A stretch of DNA of 64,000 nt from Peribacillus frigoritolerans. Its GTDB lineage: Bacteria; Bacillota; Bacilli; Bacillales; Bacillaceae. The DNA lies in contig NZ_SMZY01000004.1 in assembly GCF_004358755.1 (NCBI RefSeq), positions 248,001-312,000 of the forward strand, read 5' to 3'. The notes beneath the pieces were generated by a model. That model was not told where the DNA came from and did no database searches. It saw only the letters and a program-made list of their open reading frames with translations. Shown piece after piece: positions 16,293 to 25,511 of this stretch. The first letter of the stretch is position 1. Each line of letters starts with the position of its first letter. The translations under genes and the position numbers were made by a program.

Positions 16293-17780
16293 TTGAAAAA
16301 TCAAAATGAATCGGCTCAAAACGCAGGAACATTCGGAAGCAAAGAAAACTTTTTACTGGTCATAATTATGATTCTGGGTGTGTTTGTAGCCATTTTAAAT
16401 GAAACACTTCTTAATGTTGCCTTAACCAAAATTATGGATGACTTCGGAATTGAGCCGAGCACGGCGCAATGGCTGACTACTGGTTATCTCCTTGTTATCG
16501 GTGTCCTTATCCCGGTCACCGCTTATTTGATTCAGCGGTTCACGACAAGAACCCTGTTCCTTGGAGCTATGGGATTGTTTACGGTTGGGACATTTGTAGC
16601 GGCTATCTCACCAGGAATAGAAATGCTTTTATTCGGAAGGCTGCTTCAGGCAGCGGGTACCGGACTGCTCTTTCCCTTACTAACTAATGTGGTATTCTCA
16701 ATCGTTCCTATAGAAAAAAGGGGTTCGGCAATGGGGACCATTGGAATTGTCATTACGTTTGCTCCCGCGATTGGACCCACGCTATCAGGAATCATTGTAC
16801 AGCATTTCAGCTGGCGGGTTCTTTTTTACGGGGTTCTGCCGATCGCACTGTTAGTGATTATCTTTGCATTTATGAAGCTTAAAAATGTGACGGAGACAAG
16901 TAAACCAAAGATCGATCCGCTTTCGCTTCTCCTTTCAACCTTAGGATTCGGCGGGATTGTGTACGGATTCAGCAGTTCCGGTGAAGGACAGGGTGGCTGG
17001 TCGAGCTATGAAGTTCTTATTCCGCTAATAATCGGCGTTGTTGCTTTAGCTATGTTTACTTGGAGGCAATTGACGATTACACAGCCGCTGCTGGATTTAC
17101 GGACATTTAAATACACCATTTTCAGGATGTCAACGGTCATTATGATGATTATCATGATGGCAATGTTTTCCGCGATGATGCTGCTGCCGATTTTTCTCCA
17201 GAATGCGCTAGGCTACAGTCCGTTGAAGGCAGGCTTGGTCATGCTGCCGGGCGGAATTGTCATGGGAATCATGTCACCCATTACCGGCCGGTTATTTGAT
17301 AAATTTGGTGCCAAGTGGCTTGCGCTTATCGGGCTTGGGCTGGTCGCGAATACGTTGTGGCAATTCGCCTTCATCACAGTGTCAACCTCCTACAGCACGA
17401 TTATGATTTTTAATACGCTGTTAATGCTTGGGATTTCAATGGTCATGATGCCAATTATGACCAACGCTTTGAACGAACTGCCGCCTCCCTTATATCCGCA
17501 TGGCACGGCCATTATCAGTACGCTCCAACAGGTTGCCGGCGCAGTCGGGACAGCATTGCTTGTCTCTATCATGACCAATGGTTCTGCTCGTTTTATGGAA
17601 AGTACGCTGATTAAGGAAGACGCGGCTACCTTACAAATTCTAGCTATGATTTCCGGCATGAAAAGTGCATTCTTGTTTGCATTCGGACTAGTTGCCATCG
17701 CATGGATCGTTTCATTGTTTATCAAACGGGCTGTGCCTGAAGAACAGAGTTTGAAAATGAAGCAAGGTACTGCGAACTGA
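16293..17780 (+). CDS. MDR-type MFS transporter (DHA2, 14-helix)
   Basis: A 495-residue drug:proton antiporter of the EmrB/QacA (DHA2) family, with about 14 hydrophobic segments. Motif C-like and family features include NVALTKIMDDFGIEPSTAQWLTTGYLL near residue 45, GRLLQAAGTGLLFPL, and GTIGIVITFAPAIGPTLSGIIV (antiporter motif C, residues about 150-170). The Asp in IMDDFG is typical of the first-helix loop of this family. It begins with TTG after AAAGGAGAAAGACG. It would expel hydrophobic drugs or toxic metabolites using the proton gradient; the substrate is unknown. No regulator gene is next to it. Confidence 0.88.
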   Translation: MKNQNESAQNAGTFGSKENFLLVIIMILGVFVAILNETLLNVALTKIMDDFGIEPSTAQWLTTGYLLVIGVLIPVTAYLIQRFTTRTLFLGAMGLFTVGTFVAAISPGIEMLLFGRLLQAAGTGLLFPLLTNVVFSIVPIEKRGSAMGTIGIVITFAPAIGPTLSGIIVQHFSWRVLFYGVLPIALLVIIFAFMKLKNVTETSKPKIDPLSLLLSTLGFGGIVYGFSSSGEGQGGWSSYEVLIPLIIGVVALAMFTWRQLTITQPLLDLRTFKYTIFRMSTVIMMIIMMAMFSAMMLLPIFLQNALGYSPLKAGLVMLPGGIVMGIMSPITGRLFDKFGAKWLALIGLGLVANTLWQFAFITVSTSYSTIMIFNTLLMLGISMVMMPIMTNALNELPPPLYPHGTAIISTLQQVAGAVGTALLVSIMTNGSARFMESTLIKEDAATLQILAMISGMKSAFLFAFGLVAIAWIVSLFIKRAVPEEQSLKMKQGTAN

Positions 17781-17921
17781 CAAAGAAGTAACTTATTATC
17801 AGGGCAGGCAATCTATGGTTTTATTCCCTGGCAAAACAACAAGGGTTTGGCCCTTTTTAAACGATCCTTATATGAAATAAAAAGGCCTTTCATATTGACC
17901 TGAGAAATCTGCAAGAGAATG

Positions 17922-17977
17922 ACATATTAAAACAAGGCGGGCAAAGTTAATCCTTTGCCCGCCTTGTTTTAATATGT
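17922..17977 (+). terminator. Large perfect hairpin, probable bidirectional terminator
   Basis: A 25-bp perfect stem (17922-17946 with 17953-17977; arms contain AAAACAAGGCGGGCAAAG) with a TTAATC loop. A and T tracts at its base let it act on both strands. It lies 140 bp after the MFS gene. The preceding 17781-17921 holds only weak repeats. From 17978 to 18162 the sequence is AT-rich and carries the helD ribosome-binding site AAAGGAG. Confidence 0.8.
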
Positions 17978-18162
17978 ATTAGTAAAAACCGTCAATTTCA
18001 TTGTTAAAGTATACATTGATAAAAACGGGAAGCTGTGATATATTACTATAGAAATACATTTTTAGTATATAATAATATAAAATTATCCCTATTATAATCT
18101 TACAACAAAACTTCTCTTCAGTCAACCCTTATTTTTCAATTTTTTTTAAAGGAGTGCTTTGA

Positions 18163-20502
18163 ATGAATAATGACCTTCGGCAGGAGCAGGAACGATTGGA
18201 TCAGGTGACCGGGACCATTTCGGAGCAGATCGGCAAGCTCGAGGATGAAGCCGGCCGGCGCCGGAGTGAAGTGGTCCATATTCAAAGGCACTTTTGGGAT
18301 GAGGTCAAGGTAAACACTGATACGTTTGACGACTATCTTGAGACAATCATCGGCTTAAGGCAGCAGGCGCAGGCGCTGACTGTAAGCCAGAGCACCCACA
18401 GGCATGCCAAAAGCCGGCTGTCTGTCCTGCAGCGTATGCAAAAAACGCCTTATTTTGGACGTATCGATTTCACGGAAGAAGGAACTCAGGAAGCTGAAAG
18501 AGTCTATATCGGCATCTCAACGCTTACAGATTCAAGCGGCGAGGATTTTCTGATTTATGACTGGCGCGCTCCGGTTTCGAGTGTCTACTACGATTATCCG
18601 CCCGGTCCTGCTGAATACACGACTCCAGGAGGCGTGATCAGAGGCAATCTGGAGAAAAAGTGGCAATATATCATCCGCGGAGGCGTTGTCGAATCGATGT
18701 TCGATACGAGTCTTACCATTGGAGACGAGATTTTAAAGCAGGTGCTTGGTAAAGGGACAGACAAACATATGCACAGCATCGTGGCCACCATTCAGCAGGA
18801 GCAAAACCGGATTATCCGGCATGTATCGGGCAGACTGCTGATTGTCCAGGGAGCTGCAGGCAGTGGCAAGACATCGGCTGCTATGCAGCGGATCGCTTAC
18901 TTGCTCTACAAGTACCGGGATCGTCTGAAGGCTGATCAGATCATTCTCTTCTCTCCTAACTCGATGTTTAACAGCTACGTATCCAACGTCCTGCCTGAGC
19001 TTGGCGAAGAAAACATGCAGCAGGTTACGTTCCAGGAATATTTGTACCACCGGCTTAGCGGCTCCTTTAAAGTCGAGGATCCTTATGAGCAATTGGAATA
19101 TGTGCTGACTGCGGCAGATGACCCTGCCCACCGGACAAGGACTGCAAGCATCCGATTCAAGGCATCAGCACTGTTTTTCGAGACAGTAAAAGCATACAGC
19201 CAATCGCTTGAAGAATCCGGCATGATATTTAAGGGGATTAAATTCAGAGGAAAACCATTCGTCTCCGCCAAACAAATTGAAGATAGATTTTACAGCACCG
19301 ATACCTCTATCCGCTTTTCCAACAGAATTGAGAAGCTTCAGGAATGGCTGAGTGGAAAAATCGATGAAATGGAAAAAGCCGAGCTATTGAAGCCGTGGGT
19401 ACAGGAAGAAATTGAGCTCCTCAGCAAAGATGAGTATCAAAAGGCTTTTGCCTACTTAGAGAAAAAACAGGGTTCGGAAGACACGCTTGATGATTACGAA
19501 AAAGAGATCAAGGTGCTCGGCCGGATGGTTGTCCGCAAGAAGCTGAAGCCGCTCCGGAAATGGGTGCAGGCGCTTCGTTTCGTCGACTTTACAGCCATCT
19601 ATAGGCAGCTTTTTTCAAACCCGGCGAGCATCAACAGGTGGATTAAGGCGAAAACACCTGAGGAGTGGAAGGATATTTGCCAGATGACCATGAACATGCT
19701 TGATGAAGGAAAACTGTTTTATGAAGATGCTCCGCCATTTTTATATTTGAAAGAGCAGATTCAGGGATTTCAGACAAATACCTCGATTAAGCACGTCCTT
19801 GTAGACGAGGCACAGGATTATTCTCCTTTCCAATTCGAGTTTTTGAAACGTTTATTTCCTTCGGCAAAGATGACCGTGCTCGGGGACTTTAACCAGGCAA
19901 TCTTCGTTCATGCTAGCGAAATGTCCGATTTCCACCCGCTTACCGGCTTATACGGACCCGATGAAACAGAAGCAATTCTCTTAAACCGAAGCTACAGATC
20001 CACTAAACCGATAACCGAATTCACTCGGAGACTCGTACCTAACGGCGAACAGATTGCCTCTTTCGAACGCGACGGCGAGATGCCTGTTCTGACACAGGTA
20101 TCCGACCGTGCAGAGCTGCGCCGCCGCATCGCTTCCAAAGTCGCAGACTTTCAGAAGCGAGGGTACCATTCGATTGCAATCATCTGCAAATGCGCTGCCG
20201 AAAGCAGCGAGGCCTTCAATGCATTGGGAAACATCGAAGACATTAAGCTTGTAAAAAGCGGCTCAGTTGAATACGAGCAGGGCATCGTTGTCATCCCAGC
20301 CTATCTGGCTAAAGGCATCGAATTCGACGCCGTCATCATTTATGACGCATCCGCGCAAGTATACGGCGATGAGAGCCTCCGCAGATTGTTCTACACCGCT
20401 TGCACCCGGGCGCTGCATCACTTGCAGCTGTACAGTGTTGGTGAACCGTGTGCTTTTTTGCAGGAGGCATCGAGGGAGAGTTTGATTCAGGGTTCAACTT
20501 AA
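18163..20502 (+). CDS. helD: RNA polymerase recycling ATPase HelD
   Basis: A 779-residue superfamily-1 helicase-like protein, close in length and layout to Bacillus HelD. The N-terminal 80 residues form a charged coiled coil (RQEQERLDQVTGTISEQIGKLEDEAGRRR) that enters the RNA polymerase secondary channel. Walker A is VQGAAGSGKTSAAMQRIAYLL (about residue 229), Walker B/DEAQ-like HVLVDEAQDYSPFQF, motif III VLGDFNQAIF, motif IV LNRSYRST, and the 2A motif YTACTRALHHLQLY. HelD uses ATP to pull RNA polymerase off DNA and recycle stalled enzyme. The start ATG follows AAAGGAG. It is monocistronic between two strong hairpins. Confidence 0.9.
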   Translation: MNNDLRQEQERLDQVTGTISEQIGKLEDEAGRRRSEVVHIQRHFWDEVKVNTDTFDDYLETIIGLRQQAQALTVSQSTHRHAKSRLSVLQRMQKTPYFGRIDFTEEGTQEAERVYIGISTLTDSSGEDFLIYDWRAPVSSVYYDYPPGPAEYTTPGGVIRGNLEKKWQYIIRGGVVESMFDTSLTIGDEILKQVLGKGTDKHMHSIVATIQQEQNRIIRHVSGRLLIVQGAAGSGKTSAAMQRIAYLLYKYRDRLKADQIILFSPNSMFNSYVSNVLPELGEENMQQVTFQEYLYHRLSGSFKVEDPYEQLEYVLTAADDPAHRTRTASIRFKASALFFETVKAYSQSLEESGMIFKGIKFRGKPFVSAKQIEDRFYSTDTSIRFSNRIEKLQEWLSGKIDEMEKAELLKPWVQEEIELLSKDEYQKAFAYLEKKQGSEDTLDDYEKEIKVLGRMVVRKKLKPLRKWVQALRFVDFTAIYRQLFSNPASINRWIKAKTPEEWKDICQMTMNMLDEGKLFYEDAPPFLYLKEQIQGFQTNTSIKHVLVDEAQDYSPFQFEFLKRLFPSAKMTVLGDFNQAIFVHASEMSDFHPLTGLYGPDETEAILLNRSYRSTKPITEFTRRLVPNGEQIASFERDGEMPVLTQVSDRAELRRRIASKVADFQKRGYHSIAIICKCAAESSEAFNALGNIEDIKLVKSGSVEYEQGIVVIPAYLAKGIEFDAVIIYDASAQVYGDESLRRLFYTACTRALHHLQLYSVGEPCAFLQEASRESLIQGST

Positions 20503-20512
20503 AGGAATAGTA

Positions 20513-20555
20513 AAAAAGGAAGGAGAGGCATACATTCTGCCCTTCCTTCCTTTTT
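20513..20555 (+). terminator. Bidirectional terminator between helD and the VOC gene
   Basis: Arms of 18 nt (20513-20530 with 20538-20555, AAAAAGGAAGG against CCTTCCTTTTT) pair with a single mismatch around a 7-nt loop. A-tract and T-tract ends serve both strands of this convergent pair. Confidence 0.9.
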
Positions 20556-20565
20556 ATCATGAATC

Positions 20566-20961
20566 CTATTTCGCATTCACATCAGGCTGATGAATCCCAA
20601 AGATATTGCCTTCGGTATCAAGGTAGTACCCTTGCCACGCCATTCCGGGCAGCGCATATTTCGGCAATGCCACCTTGCCGCCATGCTCGATAATTTTTGC
20701 TTCCGTTACATCGTAATTTTCCACTCCCATTGTACAGGAAAACCCGTTTAACGGCTGGTTTGGTTCTGGAGAAGGACCTTGTCTCTGCATCAAAGCCCCA
20801 TTGACTCCCGGTTCATTCTCGTCGCCTGTCACTGCTCCGAAGTAAGGCAGACCTGCATAATCACTCCAATCCTGAAATGTCCATCCGAATACCTCTCCAT
20901 AAAACTTCTTTGCGCGTTCCATGTCGTTTACGTGAATTTCAAAGTGAACTAATCTGCCCAT
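20566..20961 (-). CDS. VOC-family (glyoxalase-like) protein
   Basis: A 131-residue single VOC protein with the two beta-alpha-beta-beta-beta modules of the glyoxalase/bleomycin-resistance/dioxygenase superfamily: VHFEIHVNDMERAKKFYGEVFGW at the start and AKIIEHGGKVALPKYALPG ... YYLDTEGNIFGIHQPD at the end. The metal site is the His of HFEIHV and the terminal Glu region. Proteins of this subgroup are widespread and mostly uncharacterised; some are lyases or resistance proteins. The start MGRLVHFE is set by GGGAGGTACTC just upstream. Confidence 0.85.
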   Translation of the reverse strand: MGRLVHFEIHVNDMERAKKFYGEVFGWTFQDWSDYAGLPYFGAVTGDENEPGVNGALMQRQGPSPEPNQPLNGFSCTMGVENYDVTEAKIIEHGGKVALPKYALPGMAWQGYYLDTEGNIFGIHQPDVNAK

Positions 20962-21000
20962 GAGTACCTCCCATATGCAATAATTTATGGTGATTTTCAT

Positions 21001-21880
21001 AATACTTCTTTATAGTAAATCAATCTCTTACCCAAGTTCAATGTTTGGCCCCATTTTCTTACAGAAGTCTTGCGTATTTTTATTTAAGGCTCCTGTTATA
21101 CGTAACACATAAGTATCGTTTATATCATCATAAAGATAAAAACACCTGCTGCCTAAAGGGTAATCAACCTTTAAATCCTACATATAATCTCAATGAAAAA
21201 AAGCAGGAACCTTTTAATGGTTTCTGCTTCATAATTTAAAACGAGCTTTGTCGCACATTCCGCATGTGTAGACTTCTGGTCACTACTTCAATTGACCATA
21301 TAAGGGTTAGAAAAACGGTAATGGTAAGATCCTTGTTTTACTTCACCTAATTTTAATGAATAAAGTTATGTAGCAACTCCGGCGTTATATCATTTATATT
21401 TATAAGCTACTTCAGCTAGTTGGTGACAGAGTAGTAGCATAAAGAAACATACTGCCACCCATTCCATCTAATGATTGAAAGCGCTGAGATGTCTAAAGTT
21501 TGATATTCATGTAAATTGGCAAGTGGATAAACGGTAAGCTACTGATAAAAAAGGCGGATATGATTTTGTGAAAACTCACAACAATGAAAGATGTCTCGTA
21601 AATATTTTCCTTGTTCAAGTTTAAAGCATCTTCTAAAGCACGGAATGAAGCCATCGAGTGGGCTGAGAGCAAATGCCGCTAATCAGCGCGCCAACGGATT
21701 AATCACGATTCTCTTACTCAACCTTCACCACCTTTGTCGTGTCATAGCTAATGAACGGCGCCATGGCATCCGGAGAACCAAACTGAGCATAAAAGAGTCC
21801 AATTGAACAATTGTTTTTCAGTCTTTTTTCATATCGAGAAACATATACTCATTAAGAATGACTTTAGAAGGAGGATCTAA
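21001..21880. other. Gene-free region with an orphan minus-strand terminator
   Basis: About 880 bp with no convincing gene. A hairpin (AAGCAGGAACC at 21201-21211 with GGTTTCTGCTT at 21219-21229) is followed on the minus strand by seven T, a proper terminator, yet no intact minus-strand gene lies to its right. On the minus strand, about 21704-21830, an open stretch ends ...MAPFISYDTTKVVKVE and then stops; it has no start codon with a ribosome-binding site and may be the tail of a decayed gene. Codon-like texture in 21560-21800 fits that idea. I cannot name the ancestor. Confidence 0.4.
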
Positions 21881-22090
21881 ATGACAAACAACAACCTGTT
21901 AAGCTTTTATGATCCCTATGTTTATCAGACATTAACAACCATTGTTGGTAAAATGGTTACTGTTCAAACCATAAGAGGCAGCGTTCGTGGCTCCTTGAAA
22001 AATGTAATGCCAGATCACATTGTTGTCGAATCTAACGAAACTCCCTTTTTTATTCGTACCCAGCAAATTATTTGGGTTTTTCCTGGTTAA
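21881..22090 (+). CDS. DUF2642 (YuzF-like) small protein
   Basis: A 69-residue protein with the family phrases DPYVYQTLTTIVGKMVTVQTIRGSVRGSL and PDHIVVE...FFIRTQQIIWVFP. The all-beta pattern suggests an Sm-like or SH3-like barrel. DUF2642 proteins are common in spore-forming Bacillaceae, and several are spore-coat associated, but no molecular function is established. AGAAGGAGGATCTAA precedes the ATG. It is 24 bp upstream of the Mn-catalase gene on the same strand, a pairing that suggests a joint sporulation or stress role. Confidence 0.82.
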   Translation: MTNNNLLSFYDPYVYQTLTTIVGKMVTVQTIRGSVRGSLKNVMPDHIVVESNETPFFIRTQQIIWVFPG

Positions 22091-22114
22091 CAAAAAGGAA
22101 GTGGAGGGGAAATA

Positions 22115-23005
22115 ATGTTTAAAAGAATAAATAAATTGGCAATTGAACTTCCTATACCCGCACACGGCGATATGAATGCAGCAGCAGCAGTACAAGAGCT
22201 CTTGGGCGGCAAGTTTGGGGAGATGTCTACCTTAAATAACTATATGTTTCAGTCTTTTAACTTCAGAAATAAAAAAAAGCTAAAACCATTCTATGAGTTA
22301 GTGGCAAGCATTACAGCAGAAGAATTTGGTCATGTAGAACTTGTTTCTAATACGATTAATTTGTTATCGGTAGGGAATACTTTTCCAGGGGATCCAGATA
22401 TCACTCCACTTCAAAATGGGAAGGATGCGAGAAACACCCACCATTTTATTTCTACAGCTCAAACGGCTATACCAGGTGATTCAATGGGAAGACCTTGGAC
22501 TGGTGATAATGTTTTTAATAGCGGAAATCTGGTTTTAGATTTAACACATAACTTTTTTCTGGAAATTGGTGCACGTACACATAAAATGAGAGTTTATGAG
22601 ATGACTGATCACCCAGTTGCAAGAACCATGATTGGGTATTTGCTTGTTCGTGGAGGAACACATATCCTCGCCTATGCGAAAGCAATCGAAATTGCTACAG
22701 GGGTAGACTTGACGAAAATGCTTCCAATTCCAAATCTTGATAACTCAAAATTTGATTATGCCAAACCGTTCATAGAAAAAGGCTTAAGCAATGTGCTATT
22801 CACATGGAGCGAAACAGAATACAGGGATATCGGAATGATTTGGAAAGGAACAAATCCGGAAAATGGGCAACCGCTTGAAGTGAAAATTGGTACTCCTGAA
22901 GGCGGACCAATTCCAGACTTAGAGGATTTACCTGAAGAATTTGCTCCTGGTATTACTAAGGACGATTATGAATTAATCAAAAAACGTCTAATGGAAAATT
23001 TATAA
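22115..23005 (+). CDS. Manganese catalase (YdbD/KatN-like)
   Basis: A 296-residue non-haem catalase of the ferritin-like superfamily. The di-manganese ligands lie in GGKFGEMSTLNNYMFQ (Glu), ITAEEFGHVELV (E-x-x-H pair), FFLEIGARTHKMRVYEMTDHP (Glu) and LLVRGGTHILAYAKA (His). It converts hydrogen peroxide to water and oxygen. The C-terminal PEGGPIPDLEDLPEEFAPGI is the usual acidic tail. Bacillus relatives are found in the cytoplasm or in spores. The ribosome-binding site is GTGGAGGGG. It forms an operon with the DUF2642 gene and ends at a terminator 44 bp downstream. Confidence 0.88.
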   Translation: MFKRINKLAIELPIPAHGDMNAAAAVQELLGGKFGEMSTLNNYMFQSFNFRNKKKLKPFYELVASITAEEFGHVELVSNTINLLSVGNTFPGDPDITPLQNGKDARNTHHFISTAQTAIPGDSMGRPWTGDNVFNSGNLVLDLTHNFFLEIGARTHKMRVYEMTDHPVARTMIGYLLVRGGTHILAYAKAIEIATGVDLTKMLPIPNLDNSKFDYAKPFIEKGLSNVLFTWSETEYRDIGMIWKGTNPENGQPLEVKIGTPEGGPIPDLEDLPEEFAPGITKDDYELIKKRLMENL

Positions 23006-23048
23006 TGGATTTTTTGCAGGAAAAATATAATAAAACTTGGATTTGTTT

Positions 23049-23082
23049 AGCGAACGGAAACAGCCACTGTTCGCTATTTTCA
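23049..23082 (+). terminator. Terminator of the Mn-catalase operon
   Basis: A 9-bp stem with one G-U pair (AGCGAACGG at 23049-23057 with CTGTTCGCT at 23067-23075) is followed by ATTTTCATTT. Confidence 0.8.
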
Positions 23083-23452
23083 TTTATACTTCAACAATCC
23101 AAGTTGACACTTAAATAGAATCAGTTTGAAGTCGTCTTATGAAAATTTTCCCTTGTTTTTTTATTATTCTTGGAAACTTAACTCACTAGAAGACGATAGA
23201 AAATTTTACTTTTTACGCTGGCAGCAAAGATGTCAGTTATGTTAGTCTCTGTAGTTCATGACCATAAATATGAGCCTCCCCAATCAGGAAAGGCCCTCTA
23301 CTCACTGTTACCTCTTTATTTATCTTTACTTACAAGCAGCGAAAAGCACTCCACATGCCTTAAGTGTTTGCAGCAATACTGGCGGTATGCTGTGAATTTA
23401 TTTATCTTCCTGTTCAATAAAATTGTTTTCCGTTCCACTGTACATCTCTGCC
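23083..23452. other. Gene-free spacer
   Basis: About 370 bp between convergent units. It contains a loose inverted repeat, CGTCTTATGAAAATTTTC near 23134 and AAGACGATAGAAAATTTT near 23192. I see no ribosome-binding site with an open frame and nothing else I can identify. Confidence 0.4.
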
Positions 23453-23923
23453 TTAATATTCTCCTTTGATGACAAAAAACGAGCCCCTGATGGTTCCAGC
23501 GAGTTTAGACTTCTGTCTGGCAAACTTAAACTTGCCTTCTAACTCCTTTGGTATCTCCATTCCCTCAGAAAGCTTAAAGCCCACTGCCCGTTTCTTCTGA
23601 TCATCAACGGTATACATGACGTTAACCGCGAGACCATCCTCGTAAAAGACGTAGGCAAATTTAATATTTGCCACTTGAAACCTAGACGTTTCCAACGGTT
23701 TGGCCGCAAACTCGATATCACGTTCTTCCTTTAAAATCCGGTTCACATAATCGAGTGTCCCCTGGCTTTCGCTCGCTGGTACAACCGCAAATTCGTGTTT
23801 GAATTTGTTCATAAAGTAACGGGATTCATTTGCCCGTAAACCAGCAAGCGCTCCTGCTGCAGGCGAAGACTCTAAACCAGCCGCAGACACATTTTTAAAA
23901 TCAACGATACAGGACATTGCCAT
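23453..23923 (-). CDS. Unrecognised 156-residue protein of the YobU-like operon
   Basis: I do not recognise the family with confidence. The protein is soluble, alpha/beta, with no signal peptide. Visible blocks are MSCIVDFKNVSAAGLESSPAAGALAGLRANESRYFMNKFKHEFAVVPAS in consecutive stretches, a helical ESQGTLDYVNRILKEERDIEF, and a basic C-terminus (ELEGKFKFARQKSKLAGTIRGSFFVIKGEY). It follows the effector-binding-domain gene by 12 bp on the same strand, with GGAGGG before the ATG, so it is the second gene of that operon, probably under the divergent WYL regulator. Confidence 0.75.
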   Translation of the reverse strand: MAMSCIVDFKNVSAAGLESSPAAGALAGLRANESRYFMNKFKHEFAVVPASESQGTLDYVNRILKEERDIEFAAKPLETSRFQVANIKFAYVFYEDGLAVNVMYTVDDQKKRAVGFKLSEGMEIPKELEGKFKFARQKSKLAGTIRGSFFVIKGEY

Positions 23924-23935
23924 CCCTCCTTTTGA

Positions 23936-24415
23936 TTATTTCCTGACAACAGGAATCCACATTTCACCATAGATCATGCCGTTTCGATGCTCCATCTCAA
24001 CACTTGCATTTGGTCCGCCAACATAGGCAACATCCTTTGCTTCTGGAAGGACTTGACCAAAGCCAACAGCAGCAAGCTGGTTATTCAAATCATCAGCTGA
24101 CTTTCCTTCGCCTTTAACCACCACGTATTCCCCTTTAGGAAATTGAATCACTCTCGCTTCTTCTGGTGCAGGTTCCTCTGTCATGACGCCTGCATAATGC
24201 ATCATTTTGTTATTTACCGCTTCGTTCACAGCAAAAACATAGTCATTGGCGGCCATGGATTTTAAAGTATCCAGCCTTCCATCTTGGCTGACGGCTTGCC
24301 AAAATTCGAACTTTTCCCTGTGTATGCCTGCATAGTCTGTATAATCGCTTTTTAGCTCAGTTCCAAGACCGATTACGGTAAAGCCTTCTTTTTCTTCCAG
24401 TGTATAATTTGCCAT
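23936..24415 (-). CDS. GyrI-like effector-binding domain protein (YobU-like)
   Basis: A 159-residue stand-alone GyrI-like/AraC effector-binding (SOUL-type) domain: two repeats of the beta-alpha-beta-beta module, MANYTLEEKEGFTVIGLGTELKS and ARVIQFPKGEYVVVKGEGKSADDLN, ending with HRNGMIYGEMWIPVVRK. Such domains bind small hydrophobic or cationic ligands. In Bacillus subtilis yobU lies divergent from the WYL regulator gene yobV, and the same arrangement is seen here, 106 bp apart. A TTGACA on the minus strand (complement of 24489-24494) marks the likely promoter. The gene is the first of a two-gene operon. Ligand unknown. Confidence 0.82.
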   Translation of the reverse strand: MANYTLEEKEGFTVIGLGTELKSDYTDYAGIHREKFEFWQAVSQDGRLDTLKSMAANDYVFAVNEAVNNKMMHYAGVMTEEPAPEEARVIQFPKGEYVVVKGEGKSADDLNNQLAAVGFGQVLPEAKDVAYVGGPNASVEMEHRNGMIYGEMWIPVVRK

Positions 24416-24521
24416 TTCCCATACCTCTTTTCTGCATTTTTCAATGATTTGTATTATTGTCTTGCTAGGTTTATCATAGTCTTAAATCATGTCAAAAAAC
24501 GATACTGTTTAGGAGCCCCTC

Positions 24522-25484
24522 ATGAAAAAAGTTGAACGGATCAACATCATCATGCGATATATTAACAACCGCGCCCGCTTTACCATTTCTGAAATCATGC
24601 AGGAGTTTAACATTTCCCGCTCGACAGCCATTAGAGATATTAGAGAAATTGAGGCCATGGGGATGCCGCTTGTGGCTGAGGTTGGAAGAGATGGGGGTTA
24701 TTTTGTCATGCACAACTCCGTCCTGCCCGATGTACGCTTTACCAACAATGAGGTCAAAGCACTGTTTATTGCCTTTATGGCCACAAGAAACCAGCAGCTT
24801 CCCTACCTGAAGAGCCGTCAGTCTTTAGCTGAAAAATTACTTGGCCTCCTATCCAAAAACCAGCAGGATGATCTTGTTCTTCTAAATCAAATCCTGCTTT
24901 TTGAAGGGACCAATCCCCACAACCCCGACCTGCTTGATCTGTCTGACCTCCCACATCCCATGTTAGAAACACTCATCCAAACCCTACTTACAGGCAGCTA
25001 TTTATTTATTTCCATTAAAGAAGAGAAGGAAACAATGTCATATCCTATTTATATCCTGCACCTTTATCGTGAAAAAAGCGCATGGCTGATTGAAGGCTTT
25101 GACTTAAAAGAAGAAAAAAAGAAGATCATTCCTGTCGACCATCTCACAGATGTCAAACCCTACCCAGCGAAAAAAAGAGTCAGCAAGAAAAAGATCTTAG
25201 AAAAGCTAAGTAAGCAGGAACAAGCCGTCAACCTTGTCCTTGAGCTTGGCCCAAGCGCAATTGCCCAGTTCAAAAAATACCACCCTTTTAAAATTTCACT
25301 CTCCTATACGAATCCATACCAAACCACAGCCATTTTAAAGACTTTTATCAATGTGAATAAGGTTAAAGAACTGACCGAAATAACCAATTGGCTGCTTTTT
25401 CTAGGTTCAGATGTCAAGGTCAGGCAAATGCCAGAGGAAGTCTTCGAGGTTTTACATGAGAGATTACACTTGTATCGATCATAG
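24522..25484 (+). CDS. HTH/WYL-domain transcriptional regulator (YobV-like)
   Basis: A 320-residue DeoR/YafY-type regulator. The N-terminal helix-turn-helix reads RINIIMRYINNRARFTISEI and FNISRSTAIRDIREIEAMG, followed by the wing LVAEVGRDGGYFVM. A central WYL domain spans about residues 135-215 (LFISIKEEKETMSYPIYIL ... REKSAWLIEGFDLKEEKKKIIPVDHLTDV), and a WCX-like C-terminal extension completes it. WYL domains sense nucleic acids or small ligands. It is divergent from the YobU-like operon, which it probably regulates. A ribosome-binding site AGGAG lies just before the ATG. Confidence 0.87.
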   Translation: MKKVERINIIMRYINNRARFTISEIMQEFNISRSTAIRDIREIEAMGMPLVAEVGRDGGYFVMHNSVLPDVRFTNNEVKALFIAFMATRNQQLPYLKSRQSLAEKLLGLLSKNQQDDLVLLNQILLFEGTNPHNPDLLDLSDLPHPMLETLIQTLLTGSYLFISIKEEKETMSYPIYILHLYREKSAWLIEGFDLKEEKKKIIPVDHLTDVKPYPAKKRVSKKKILEKLSKQEQAVNLVLELGPSAIAQFKKYHPFKISLSYTNPYQTTAILKTFINVNKVKELTEITNWLLFLGSDVKVRQMPEEVFEVLHERLHLYRS

Positions 25485-25511
25485 GAGTACTTTAGGCTAA
25501 TGGAGAAACGT

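Noticed and set aside
21591-21806. 71-codon plus-strand frame in the gene-free gap
   Set aside because: It lies antisense to the possible decayed minus-strand tail, lacks a ribosome-binding site and is rich in Arg/His/Asn as expected for a shadow frame.
23230-23469. 79-codon plus-strand frame before the unknown minus-strand gene
   Set aside because: No ribosome-binding site, hydrophobic noise, and it runs into the 3-prime end of the convergent gene.
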